Shown here: piece after piece, positions 1-6,203 of the stretch
Layout: every line of letters starts with the position of its first letter
Numbering within the stretch: position 1 is the first letter of the stretch
IMG/VR virus record: IMGVR_UViG_3300044699_000062
Span: 1 to 41,951 of that record
Direction: 5' to 3' (one strand)
Origin: a virus
Length of the DNA stretch: 41,951 bases
The notes under the pieces: generated by a model
Databases searched by the model: none
What the model was told of the DNA's origin: nothing
The model's input: only the letters and a program-made list of their open reading frames with translations
Translations under genes and position numbers: made by a program

Positions 1-228
1 CTCAAGTCTTCCCGTGCGCCGCCGTCCGGCGTTGGGCCGCCGCCTGATATCGGCCCGCCGCAGCCACCGGGACCTCCGTCCGGTGGATGGCCGCCGGGAC
101 TGCCGCCCGAGGCGCAGCAGTCACTCGACTATCTGCTGGCACAGCAGCAGGAGCTGTACACGCAAGTATACGAGCTGGCCAGCAGCGTAACCGAAATGCT
201 GCAGGCGCAGGCAGAAGAGTCGAGGTGA
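1..228 (+). CDS. C-terminal part of a proline-rich phage protein (5' end outside window)
   Basis: Frame 1 is open from the window edge to a TGA at 226-228, giving 75 residues. The first half is dominated by Pro-Gly runs (PPSGVGPPPD, PPQPPGPPSGG). The second half is a helix-like, Gln-rich tail (QQSLDYLLAQQQELYTQVYE). The stop lies 3 nt before the next start, so it is in the same operon as the Gly-Met-Pro repeat gene. Composition resembles the low-complexity virion proteins at the other end of the window (35-40 kb), which suggests a structural or ejection-associated protein. The function is not recognised. Confidence 0.6.
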   Translation, partial: LKSSRAPPSGVGPPPDIGPPQPPGPPSGGWPPGLPPEAQQSLDYLLAQQQELYTQVYELASSVTEMLQAQAEESR

Positions 229-231
229 CCC

Positions 232-606
232 ATGCCGCCGCTTAACCCTAATATCAATGCCGGGCGCGATGCGCTGACCCAGTCGCTGATGGGCAACCAA
301 GGCCAGGGCCTCGGTCAGATGGGCGCCGGAACGGTCCTATCTTCGGTGGCGCAGCTGGGCGCTGGGCTGCCGCCCGGACTCGGAGGCATGCCGCCGTCTA
401 ATCCCGCGATGGGTGGCATGCCGCCCGGGCTTGGAGGCATGCCGACCGGGCTCGGAGGCATGCCGCCCGGCCTTGGAGGCATGCCGACCGGGCTCGGAGG
501 CATGCCGCCGGTCGGACAAGGCCTTGGCCGCAACCCGGGCATGCTGCCTCCAGTCGGTGGTAGAAATCCGATGGCTGCCATGGGCGGCATGTTCGGCCGA
601 CGGTGA
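232..606 (+). CDS. Gly-Met-Pro repeat protein, putative virion-associated
   Basis: This 124-residue protein starts at ATG 232, directly after the preceding stop. The N-terminus carries NINAGRDALTQSLMGNQG (residues 6-23), a motif that recurs in the proteins at 35192 and 38432. The central part (about residues 50-95) is made of GGMPPGL/GGMPTGL heptads encoded by 21-bp tandem repeats. The C-terminus is short and ends in Arg-Arg. There are no cysteines and no membrane segment. The shared N-terminal motif and the composition suggest a structural or ejection-associated role, which is inference. The stop overlaps the next ATG (TGATG). Confidence 0.6.
   Translation: MPPLNPNINAGRDALTQSLMGNQGQGLGQMGAGTVLSSVAQLGAGLPPGLGGMPPSNPAMGGMPPGLGGMPTGLGGMPPGLGGMPTGLGGMPPVGQGLGRNPGMLPPVGGRNPMAAMGGMFGRR
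412..510 (+). repeat. 21-bp tandem coding repeat (about 4.5 units)
   Basis: Units begin at 412, 433, 454, 475 and 496. They encode alternating GGMPPGL and GGMPTGL, so the higher-order period is 42 bp. The unit length is a multiple of three, so the other frames are also open and repetitive; those are shadows of the repeat, not genes. The array is a candidate for copy-number variation between related phages. Confidence 0.85.
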
Positions 607-794
607 TGAACGTTCCGACCGGTGTGGTGCGACAGGCGATCGAATCGCTGCGCGGCACACCGTTCGTCCTGGCACTAGTGATTCTGAATATCGTCAGTCT
701 GCTCGGATTTTGGATGGTTCTGCATTCCGTTTCGGAAGCAATGGAACGGCGCGAGCCGTTGCTCAGGGCCTGCATCGAGAGGAATAATCGATGA
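606..794 (+). CDS. small single-span inner membrane protein (possible holin or spanin partner)
   Basis: Start chosen at ATG 606, which overlaps the preceding TGA; an in-frame GTG lies at 603. The 62-residue product has a short polar N-terminus ([17 protein letters not shown]), one strong membrane segment (about residues 19-40, [17 protein letters not shown]) and a charged C-terminal helix. It overlaps the next gene, a lipoprotein, by 4 nt. One-span membrane protein plus overlapping lipoprotein is the arrangement of many two-component spanins, but the soluble domain is very short. A small holin or accessory membrane protein is equally possible. Confidence 0.6.
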   Translation: MNVPTGVVRQAIESLRGTPFVLALVILNIVSLLGFWMVLHSVSEAMERREPLLRACIERNNR

Positions 795-982
795 AAGGTA
801 CAACGCTCCTGCTGATATGCCTGTTGCTCATCGGTTGTCAGCAAGGACGTTGGGTGTGGCAGGAAAACTTAGCCGCGACAGCGTGTCCGGGCGGCAGAGT
901 GAATCAAGTGAAGCGGACGACGGACACGCATCTGGGTCGCGTCCGGCAAACAGTCGTCAACACCGACGCATGTCTGGAGTAA
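791..982 (+). CDS. small outer-membrane-type lipoprotein
   Basis: ATG 791 overlaps the stop of the preceding gene (ATGA). The 63-residue product begins [16 protein letters not shown], a type II signal peptide with lipobox LIGC. The predicted mature lipoprotein is about 48 residues with two further cysteines (TACPGG and DACLE), which could form a disulfide. It may be the outer-membrane half of a spanin pair with the preceding gene. It overlaps the next gene by 13 nt. The lipoprotein call is secure from the sequence; the lysis role is inference. Confidence 0.6.
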   Translation: MKGTTLLLICLLLIGCQQGRWVWQENLAATACPGGRVNQVKRTTDTHLGRVRQTVVNTDACLE

Positions 983-1134
983 ATCAAATGCCGCCTGTCA
1001 GCGAAGCGCAAAGAAAGGCGATGTACGCCGCCGCCAAGGGCAAGTCGACGCTCGGGATACCGAAGAAAGTCGGCAAGGAGTTCGTCAAGTCCGACAAACC
1101 CGGCAAGCTGCCGAAGCGCAAGAAGCAGCGCTGA
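970..1134 (+). CDS. small basic phage protein with [14 protein letters not shown] motif
   Basis: ATG 970 ([14 protein letters not shown]) is chosen; a second ATG at 988 gives a 48-residue form. The longer in-frame extension back to 817 overlaps the lipoprotein gene in another frame and looks non-coding. The body [20 protein letters not shown] followed by [12 protein letters not shown] is a pattern I recall from many tailed phages as a short conserved protein of unknown role. The C-terminus is Lys-rich (KLPKRKKQR). The stop at 1134 is one base from the end of the convergent gene on the other strand. Confidence 0.6.
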   Translation: MSGVNQMPPVSEAQRKAMYAAAKGKSTLGIPKKVGKEFVKSDKPGKLPKRKKQR

Positions 1135-1135
1135 G

Positions 1136-1420
1136 CTATTCCCGCGGCACTGACGGCAGGTCGGGAATATTGATGACGTTGCCGCTCGGGTCGTAGGTCG
1201 TGCGCGTGCCGTCGGCGTTGAACACGACCGTGGCATAGTGCCTGCCGTTCTTGTCGCGGAAGTAGGCCTTGCCGTCCCAGATCGTCGCCGTGGCGACAAT
1301 CTCCTTGGTCGCGTTGTCGACAAAGTTGATCGTCCTGGGCAACGGCGCATGCTGCGCCGCTGCGGTCGTCGACATGGCAAGAGCGAGCAACGCCAGGAAA
1401 AATGACGGGCGCAATGTCAT
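1136..1420 (-). CDS. small exported protein, unknown function
   Basis: Start at ATG 1420 gives 94 residues beginning MTLRPSFFLALLALAMST, a classical Sec signal peptide with likely cleavage after TTAAAQ. An upstream in-frame extension lacks protein-like composition. The mature part has beta-strand character (ATIWDGKAYFRDKNGRHYAT, then YDPSGNVINIPDLP) with no cysteines and resembles a small periplasmic beta-rich domain. It is the last gene of the leftward operon and ends tail-to-tail with the gene at 970. An exported protein in this position may modify the host envelope, but no family is recognised. Confidence 0.55.
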   Translation of the reverse strand: MTLRPSFFLALLALAMSTTAAAQHAPLPRTINFVDNATKEIVATATIWDGKAYFRDKNGRHYATVVFNADGTRTTYDPSGNVINIPDLPSVPRE

Positions 1421-1516
1421 GTGGATGATCCCATCACGCCCGTCCGGGCGCGGTGTTGAAAGGGTGAACCCCACCACGCCCGGTCGCGCAACGCCGGAAA
1501 TCCACCAAAGCGAACG

Positions 1517-2272
1517 TTACGCAACGGCCTCCTTTTGCTTGCGACGGCGCGCCAGCGCAAGCATGAACCCGCAGGCCGCGATCAGGCCGGGGATGCCGGC
1601 TCCGGCGATTGGCCCCGGTACCTGCTGCGGCACCAGGAAGAACGAGTCAGGACCATCGTTCGCGCCCGAGATGCGAGCGTAAAAGACGAGCTGGTCGCCC
1701 GCTTGGATGTCGGAGCCGAGCGCGATGTTGAAGCCGGACAGCGTGTAGTCGGGGAACCCGGTCCCATTGTTTTGCGACGGGATCAGTGCCCCACCCGGCT
1801 GCAGCAGCGAGTACTGGGCGAGCACAGTGTGCTGCGTCAGGTTGAGCAGCGCGAAGGCCTCCAAGGTCTGCGCCTGCCCGGTGTCGTTGACGTCGATACC
1901 GACACTGAAGGTCGTCGACAGGTTGCCGCCGGCCGCCAGGAACGCCCGCAGGAACGACCCGTCGTAGGGAACACCGACGGTGTCGATGCCGGGGTTGGCG
2001 CCGCCTGACACGTTGGTCGAGAAGAAGATCGCGTCGCTCAAGTTGCCGCTGTTGTGGAAGTTGGTGTAGCCGAAGGTCGAATCCTGCTGCGGCTGGTTGT
2101 CGCCGCAGATGATGCACTGAATATTCAGTGGTTGGTTGCCGCTCGGCACCGTCGGGGACAGCGTCAGCGTGGTTCCGGTTCCGGTCCAGGTCTGGCCGCC
2201 GACGACGACCTGCGCATGGGCGGGACAAGCGAGCGCGCCGAGCATGGCGGCGGTCAGCAACAGCTTCTTCAT
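1517..2272 (-). CDS. secreted protein with PEP-CTERM-like (exosortase) C-terminal sorting signal
   Basis: Start at ATG 2272, preceded on the minus strand by an AAGGGA ribosome-binding site. The 251-residue protein begins MKKLLLTAAMLGALACPAHA (signal peptide, cleavage after AHA). The mature part is Gly/Asn/Thr-rich and beta-rich with one CIICGD pair (about residue 52). The C-terminus is tripartite: a VPGPIAGAGIPG motif, a hydrophobic span (LIAACGFMLALA) and a basic tail RRRKQKEAVA. That is the layout of PEP-CTERM/exosortase substrates, in the Pro-Gly-Pro variant seen in rhizobia. It is probably surface-anchored or matrix-associated, and looks like a cargo gene rather than a virion gene. Confidence 0.65.
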   Translation of the reverse strand: MKKLLLTAAMLGALACPAHAQVVVGGQTWTGTGTTLTLSPTVPSGNQPLNIQCIICGDNQPQQDSTFGYTNFHNSGNLSDAIFFSTNVSGGANPGIDTVGVPYDGSFLRAFLAAGGNLSTTFSVGIDVNDTGQAQTLEAFALLNLTQHTVLAQYSLLQPGGALIPSQNNGTGFPDYTLSGFNIALGSDIQAGDQLVFYARISGANDGPDSFFLVPQQVPGPIAGAGIPGLIAACGFMLALARRRKQKEAVA

Positions 2273-2297
2273 TGGGTGATTCCCTTCTGTGAGATGG

Positions 2298-2708
2298 TCA
2301 AATCCATTTCGCTTTGCCCTTCCACGGCCAACGATGGTTGCAGACCGGGCATTCCAACTCAACTCCTTTCGCCATACGGTGAACAGTCTTGGCAGTGTGA
2401 CTGCCGCAGCTCGGGCAGGTGCGGCCGCTCGGTTCGCCCGGGGTCGGCGGCACGCCGGGATCGACGAACGCACCAGGACTGACGAACGCGTCGGCTGGCC
2501 ACGTGGTCGAGGCTTTGATCGGCAGCGGTGGGATGATCTCCATCGGCTTTGGCGGCGGGTTCAGCTTCTCCAGCGCCGATGCAGCTTCGACCAGCAGACT
2601 GCGCGCGTCGATGATTGCTTCCATCTGCTCGTCGGTAAGCATCTGGCTAATCTCGATTGTGGCGAGAAACGTCGCGCAAGTGAGCATGCGGGCGGGAAGG
2701 TCGCTCAT
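2298..2708 (-). CDS. small protein with C-terminal zinc ribbon
   Basis: ATG 2708 is chosen; an in-frame TTG at 2729 would overlap the upstream gene and has no ribosome-binding site. The product is 136 residues. The N-terminal half is helical (CATFLATIEISQMLTDEQ onward), followed by a Pro-rich linker. The C-terminus has two zinc-binding knuckles, CPSCG and CPVC, about 25 residues apart, then a basic WPWKGKAKWI tail. This suggests a small zinc-ribbon nucleic-acid- or protein-binding protein. It is part of the leftward operon; the specific target is unknown. Confidence 0.55.
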   Translation of the reverse strand: MSDLPARMLTCATFLATIEISQMLTDEQMEAIIDARSLLVEAASALEKLNPPPKPMEIIPPLPIKASTTWPADAFVSPGAFVDPGVPPTPGEPSGRTCPSCGSHTAKTVHRMAKGVELECPVCNHRWPWKGKAKWI

Positions 2709-2721
2709 CAGTTCACCGTCT

Positions 2722-3432
2722 TCAGTCAATGCGGCAAAGACCGAAGACTACATCGGCGGCGTTAGCGCCCGCTGCGGTGTCACCGCGCGAATATCGCGCG
2801 AACACGATCCCATCACGCCACGATGTGAGCGTGCCAGCCTCAGCCCGGACGCGGTCGCGGTAGATCACGGTTCGGCCGATATCGGCGGGAGAGAGAGCAT
2901 CAAAATCAAGAGGCGCAATCTCCCAAGAACCGATCAGACCGACGCGACCATCACGTACATTGTTAACGAAGTCATTCTTCATGCTTCGACCTTCCTGGTC
3001 GAGCGCCTGCCCGATCAGGTCACGCAGCGCGTTCAGATGATCGCTCAGCGCCTGCAGCCTCACGCGATCTTCCTGGTCGCTGATGGGTCCGCCATACCCG
3101 GATGTCCATTGATCGATTTCATTCTCGATCAATTCGACAAGCGAGAATTGCCATTGCGGGCCTTCCTCATCGCTTTCGCCCAGCGGCAGTTCGACAGTGA
3201 CAGTGTCGACACCCTTCGAATCCATGAACGCAAGACACAAGTATTCACGAGTCGCGATGTCGAGACACTCCGTGATCATCTCGTCGACGGTCATGCCGAT
3301 CGCCGTATTCAACGCCGCGGCAAAGTGGGCCCCGAAGTCTTCCTTGGATTCGGTATTCCATTTGTCGAAACCAACGCGCGGCGACGGGCTGACCTTCTTG
3401 CCTTTGAGCTTCTTTACTTTCTGCAGCGCCAT
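2722..3432 (-). CDS. unknown phage protein, two-part
   Basis: The 236-residue product starts at ATG 3432 (MALQKVKKLKGKKVSPSP). It has a basic N-terminus, a central acidic helical region (about residues 30-150) and a C-terminal beta-rich domain (about 165-236) with GSWEIAPLDFDALSPADIGR and SWRDGIVFARYS. That last domain resembles small SH3-like barrels, a weak impression only. The start lies inside the 3' end of the upstream gene (19-nt overlap), so translation is probably coupled. No catalytic motif is visible. Confidence 0.5.
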   Translation of the reverse strand: MALQKVKKLKGKKVSPSPRVGFDKWNTESKEDFGAHFAAALNTAIGMTVDEMITECLDIATREYLCLAFMDSKGVDTVTVELPLGESDEEGPQWQFSLVELIENEIDQWTSGYGGPISDQEDRVRLQALSDHLNALRDLIGQALDQEGRSMKNDFVNNVRDGRVGLIGSWEIAPLDFDALSPADIGRTVIYRDRVRAEAGTLTSWRDGIVFARYSRGDTAAGANAADVVFGLCRID

Positions 3433-3959
3433 GACTTGCCTCCGCGGGTGATTTCCTTGTGCATGCCGTGGCGGCTACAGATGTCGCCTGGGTGTTTACG
3501 GATCGACGCGACCCGGACGCGACTTGTTGCTTGACTTGGCCGAAGCGCCGGCAGCGGCACGCTTTCCGGTGCAGCCGCTTCCCGTTGCATCATGGACGGG
3601 GCTGCGGGCTTCGGATTGAACAAGAAGGCCGGAACGGGCTTGTGCTCGACCCGTACCCGGATAATTCTAATCGGGGCGTTCGGCAGAGCATCGGCTTCCT
3701 CTTGTGTCAGGATCGGCTGCGGAGAAAACAATGAGCTGTCGAGCTGCGCGGTGCGGTCTTCCGGTGGTGGCGGCGGCATAGCGGAAACATCCAGCATCTG
3801 CGGCAGCTGACGCACCGGCTCCCAGCGCTCCTCGAAAGTCAGCTCACGCTCCTTCGGGATCTGCGTCACCGGCTGCCAGCGCTGCTCGAAGGTCAACGGC
3901 GCAACTGGCACCGGCTGAGAGGCGAGGTAGATCATCACCAGGATCATTCCGAGCGGCAT
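3414..3959 (-). CDS. membrane-anchored Pro-rich protein with internal repeat and Cys/His tail
   Basis: Start at ATG 3959, overlapping the upstream TGA; an in-frame GTG lies one codon upstream. The 181-residue product opens with a short hydrophobic segment (MPLGMILVMIYLASQ), a possible membrane anchor. Next come two near-copies of a 16-residue unit, LTFEQRWQPVTQIPKE and LTFEERWEPVRQLPQM. A Pro/Ala linker follows, then a C-terminal mini-domain DICSRHGMHKEITRGGKSWR with a final Cys. That tail recalls small C-x2-H...C knuckles in phage proteins. Its role is unknown. Confidence 0.5.
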   Translation of the reverse strand: MPLGMILVMIYLASQPVPVAPLTFEQRWQPVTQIPKERELTFEERWEPVRQLPQMLDVSAMPPPPPEDRTAQLDSSLFSPQPILTQEEADALPNAPIRIIRVRVEHKPVPAFLFNPKPAAPSMMQREAAAPESVPLPALRPSQATSRVRVASIRKHPGDICSRHGMHKEITRGGKSWRCRK

Positions 3960-4286
3960 CACGCGTCCCCCCTGCTGCCGTTCACGATCAGATCGGCTAC
4001 CTGCCGGATGATGCTTTGCAGGCGCTCGCGCGCCTCGCGCTCGGTGGCGAGCTGCGCCTTCAGCTGGCTGATCTCGTTACGTAGATTCGCATCGTGGCCC
4101 ATGATCTGATTGAGCAACGGCTCCAGCGCCAGCCTATTCCCCTGGGCGGACTCCATGGTCCCGTCAGGTCCTGCCGCCAACGATGCCAGAGAGCCGACCT
4201 GCCTGCCCCAATGCCTTGGCGGCGAAGTCCATCTGCGCGGCATTGCGGTCTTGAATACGATTGAGAAGATCAGGATCATCAGTCAT
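3959..4286 (-). CDS. coiled-coil protein (reading frame broken once)
   Basis: ATG 4286 overlaps the TGA of the winged-helix gene (ATGA). It reads MTDDPDLLNRIQDRNAAQ for 40 residues, then hits TGA near 4165. One extra G in the GGCGGCAGG stretch near 4170 explains this: removing it joins the frame to SAQGNRLALEPLLNQIMGHD and a long heptad helix (EISQLKAQLATEREARERLQ), ending at 3959. The repaired product is about 108 residues. It is either one frameshifted gene (preferred, because the start is coupled and the junction is clean) or two small genes, the second starting at ATG 4156. Confidence 0.5.
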
Positions 4287-4543
4287 CAGAACCTCTTTTT
4301 CATGCTGTAGGTAGCCTTGTTGCCGGCACCGCGCCCGCCGTCGATCATCGTGATGATCCAGCCGTCCTGGCTCACCTTCATGGTCAGATTCTTCACCACG
4401 CTGACCAGACTGTGGGTTGCACGTTGCGCCAGCAAGCCAACACCTTGGTCATCCAGATGCTTCAATATCTCGTCGCCACCGATGATCTCGTGCCGCTTCA
4501 GCAGTTCGAAGATCAGCCGCTCGCGCGTGGTCAATTTCAACAT
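4286..4543 (-). CDS. small winged-helix DNA-binding protein, first gene of the leftward operon
   Basis: ATG 4543 gives 85 residues starting MLKLTTRERLIFELLKRHEI. Pattern: helix 1 (TTRERLIFELLKRH), helix 2 (GGDEILKHLDDQGV), a third helix (RATHSLVSVVKNLTMKV) and a beta-hairpin wing (GWIITMIDGG...NKATYSM). This matches the C-terminal winged-helix domain of response regulators, without a receiver domain. A TTGTCA-17-TACAGT promoter lies 8-36 nt upstream, so the transcript would be leaderless. It probably regulates the shared promoter region; an overlapping ATGA couples it to the next gene. Confidence 0.6.
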   Translation of the reverse strand: MLKLTTRERLIFELLKRHEIIGGDEILKHLDDQGVGLLAQRATHSLVSVVKNLTMKVSQDGWIITMIDGGRGAGNKATYSMKKRF

Positions 4544-4550
4544 GCGGCGT

Positions 4551-4579
4551 ACTGTAGGCAGATCCGCGATAATTGACAA
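4551..4579 (-). promoter_or_regulatory. predicted leftward promoter of the 4543-1136 operon
   Basis: On the minus strand, TTGTCA (4574-4579) and TACAGT (4551-4556) are separated by 17 nt, close to sigma-70 consensus. The expected start of transcription falls at or next to the ATG at 4543, implying a leaderless or near-leaderless mRNA. Its -35 box overlaps the -35 box of the rightward promoter in the palindromic TTGACAA. Confidence 0.45.
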
Positions 4580-4600
4580 TGAGCAATTCCGCGTTATTTT
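4573..4600 (+). promoter_or_regulatory. predicted rightward promoter of the small HTH gene, with operator-like repeat
   Basis: TTGACA (4573-4578), a 16-nt spacer and TATTTT (4595-4600) lie just upstream of ATG 4610, so the transcript would have almost no leader. An inverted repeat AATTG (4571-4575) / CAATT (4584-4588) covers the -35 element and is a candidate operator. The -35 box is shared with the leftward promoter, so one bound protein could control both directions. Confidence 0.5.
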
Positions 4601-4609
4601 CGACAAGCC

Positions 4610-4816
4610 ATGAAACGACACCCCGACATCGACACCCTGCTGAACGAGATCGCGCGCTATCGGCTCGCCACCAAAATCGGCCGCACCCAGTTCGGCCTGA
4701 CCTTCGCCGGCGACGGACATTTCATCGCCCGGCTGGAAAAGGGGCGTGAGCCGCGGCGGCGAACCGTCGAGCGCATCCGTCGCCAAATGGCGCGCCGCAC
4801 TACGCGGGCTCCGTGA
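4610..4816 (+). CDS. small HTH-type regulator on the opposite strand to its neighbours
   Basis: This 68-residue basic protein (MKRHPDIDTLLNEIARYRLA...) has the layout of short phage HTH proteins in which T-x-FG is followed by FIARLEKGREPRRRTVERIR, i.e. a recognition-type helix and an R-x-TVERI helix. It is divergent from the winged-helix gene at 4543 and convergent with the helicase gene, whose likely stop (4800-4802) lies within its last codons. Start at ATG 4610, 10 nt after a TATTTT -10 box. Position and size suggest a Cro/CI-like switch protein; this is inference. Confidence 0.55.
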   Translation: MKRHPDIDTLLNEIARYRLATKIGRTQFGLTFAGDGHFIARLEKGREPRRRTVERIRRQMARRTTRAP

Positions 4817-6203
4817 CGCGAAGCGCGGCCCAGATAGGCCTCGAACGCCGCCTGCGCGCTCATCTTGGCATGGACCCGGTTGAGCTTCAGCTCGTCGACC
4901 GTGTCGTTGGCGACGCAAACCCGCACCACGACCGGATGCTGCTGGCCAGGGCGTAACAGCCGCGCGATGGTCTGCTCCCACAACTCCGGCGACCACGTCG
5001 GCGCAATCCAGGCCATGTCGCAGCCGCCGAACTGCAAGTTCAGACCATGGCCCACCGGACGCGGGATGCAGCGCCATGGACCGTATCCAGCCGTCGTTCC
5101 AGTCATGAATGTTCTGCTGCGCCTTTACGTCGCTGACACCAGCGCCGAGATAGGGCACGTCGTCGCCGAGCAAGCTGCGGATCGTCGCAAGATCCTCGCG
5201 GTACTCGTAGATCAGCAGCATCGGCGCGACTGCCTGCTCGATCAGGTCGCGCAGCCATTCGCGCTTCTCGTCGTGAATCGCATGGGTCACCGTCGGATCA
5301 TTGTCATCGTAGAGAAACCCATTTGCCATCTGCGCCAGCTTGCCGGTCGCCACCGCAGCCGACGCGGCGAGCACCGGCTTGTCAGCCGACTTCCGGCCAG
5401 CAACTGCTTGCTGCATCCGGAGGTACTCGGCGCGCGCACCCGACGGTCAGGTCGATGCGGTCGAGCACGACGATCGGCTCCTGGCGCGGCAGCTCGTCCT
5501 CGCTGACCGCGACGATGCAAGGTGCAATCTCGGCATTAATCCGCTCTTCTGCACCGGGCAGCGGCTGCCAGTCGTAGCCGTGGTAATCCACTGGATAGAA
5601 ATGCTGCTTGCGCCACTGGTAGAAGCTGCGGCCCCCACAGCTTGCCGCGGGTCACGACGCGCGCCGGCATGAACAGGTCCTGCGCGGATGATGGACGTAA
5701 AGTGCCGCTCATGCCCCATACCATCTGCCAACGATGCGCGTTCTTCGCCAGCGCCGCGGCGCGCTTGCCGGTCGGGTTGCGCAAGCGCGATACCTCGTCG
5801 ATCACCAGCAAGTCGAACAGCGGATGGTCGGGCGGAAATGTCGACAGTTGCTCCAGCAGCCATTGCGTGATGTCGAGCCCGGCGAGCGTGATGCTGCGAT
5901 CGGCCGCTGTCGCTAAGATGGCCTGCCGCTCGGCCGGAGTGCCGGCCAGGACGGCATGGCGCAGACCGCGCGTGTGCGCCCATTCGGCGATCTCGTCTGG
6001 CCACACCACGCAGGCGACGCGCTTGGGCGCGAGGAACAAGTGCGTGGCGGATGATGCCGTCGTGCTGCAGCTCGCCGATCGCGGTCAGCGCCGCCGGCGG
6101 TTTTTCCAGACCCCATGCGCGCCACGCAGAGCATTTCATTATGCTCGTAGAGCGCGGTCGCGATTCGCTGTTGATAAGGCCGCAAATCCGCTTGCTGCCT
6201 CAT
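4800..6203 (-). CDS. SNF2-family DNA helicase/ATPase (frame broken several times)
   Basis: Reading from ATG 6203 (overlapping the polymerase TGA) and correcting at least five single-base shifts (near 6097, 6042, 5640, 5440, 5060) gives about 465 residues. Motifs occur in order: LRPYQQRIATALYEHNEM (Q-like region), MGSGKTA (Walker A, about residue 32), LLVIDEVSRLRNP (motif II DEVS), GMSGTLRPSSAQDL (motif III), and near the end QTIARLLRPGQQHPV (motif VI). This is the compact SNF2/DEAD helicase common in phages with a family A polymerase. A last shift near 4825 would give a TAG at 4800-4802. All motifs survive, so the breaks look like sequence errors. Confidence 0.7.

Noticed and set aside
413-787. 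Long open frame with repeated EACRPG units across the Gly-Met-Pro gene
   Set aside because: It is the shifted frame of a 21-bp repeat, so it is open by periodicity, and it overlaps two better-supported genes.
2419-3534. 371-codon plus-strand open frame opposite the leftward operon
   Set aside because: It is antisense to two coupled minus-strand genes with protein-like composition; its own product has no motif and no ribosome-binding site was seen.
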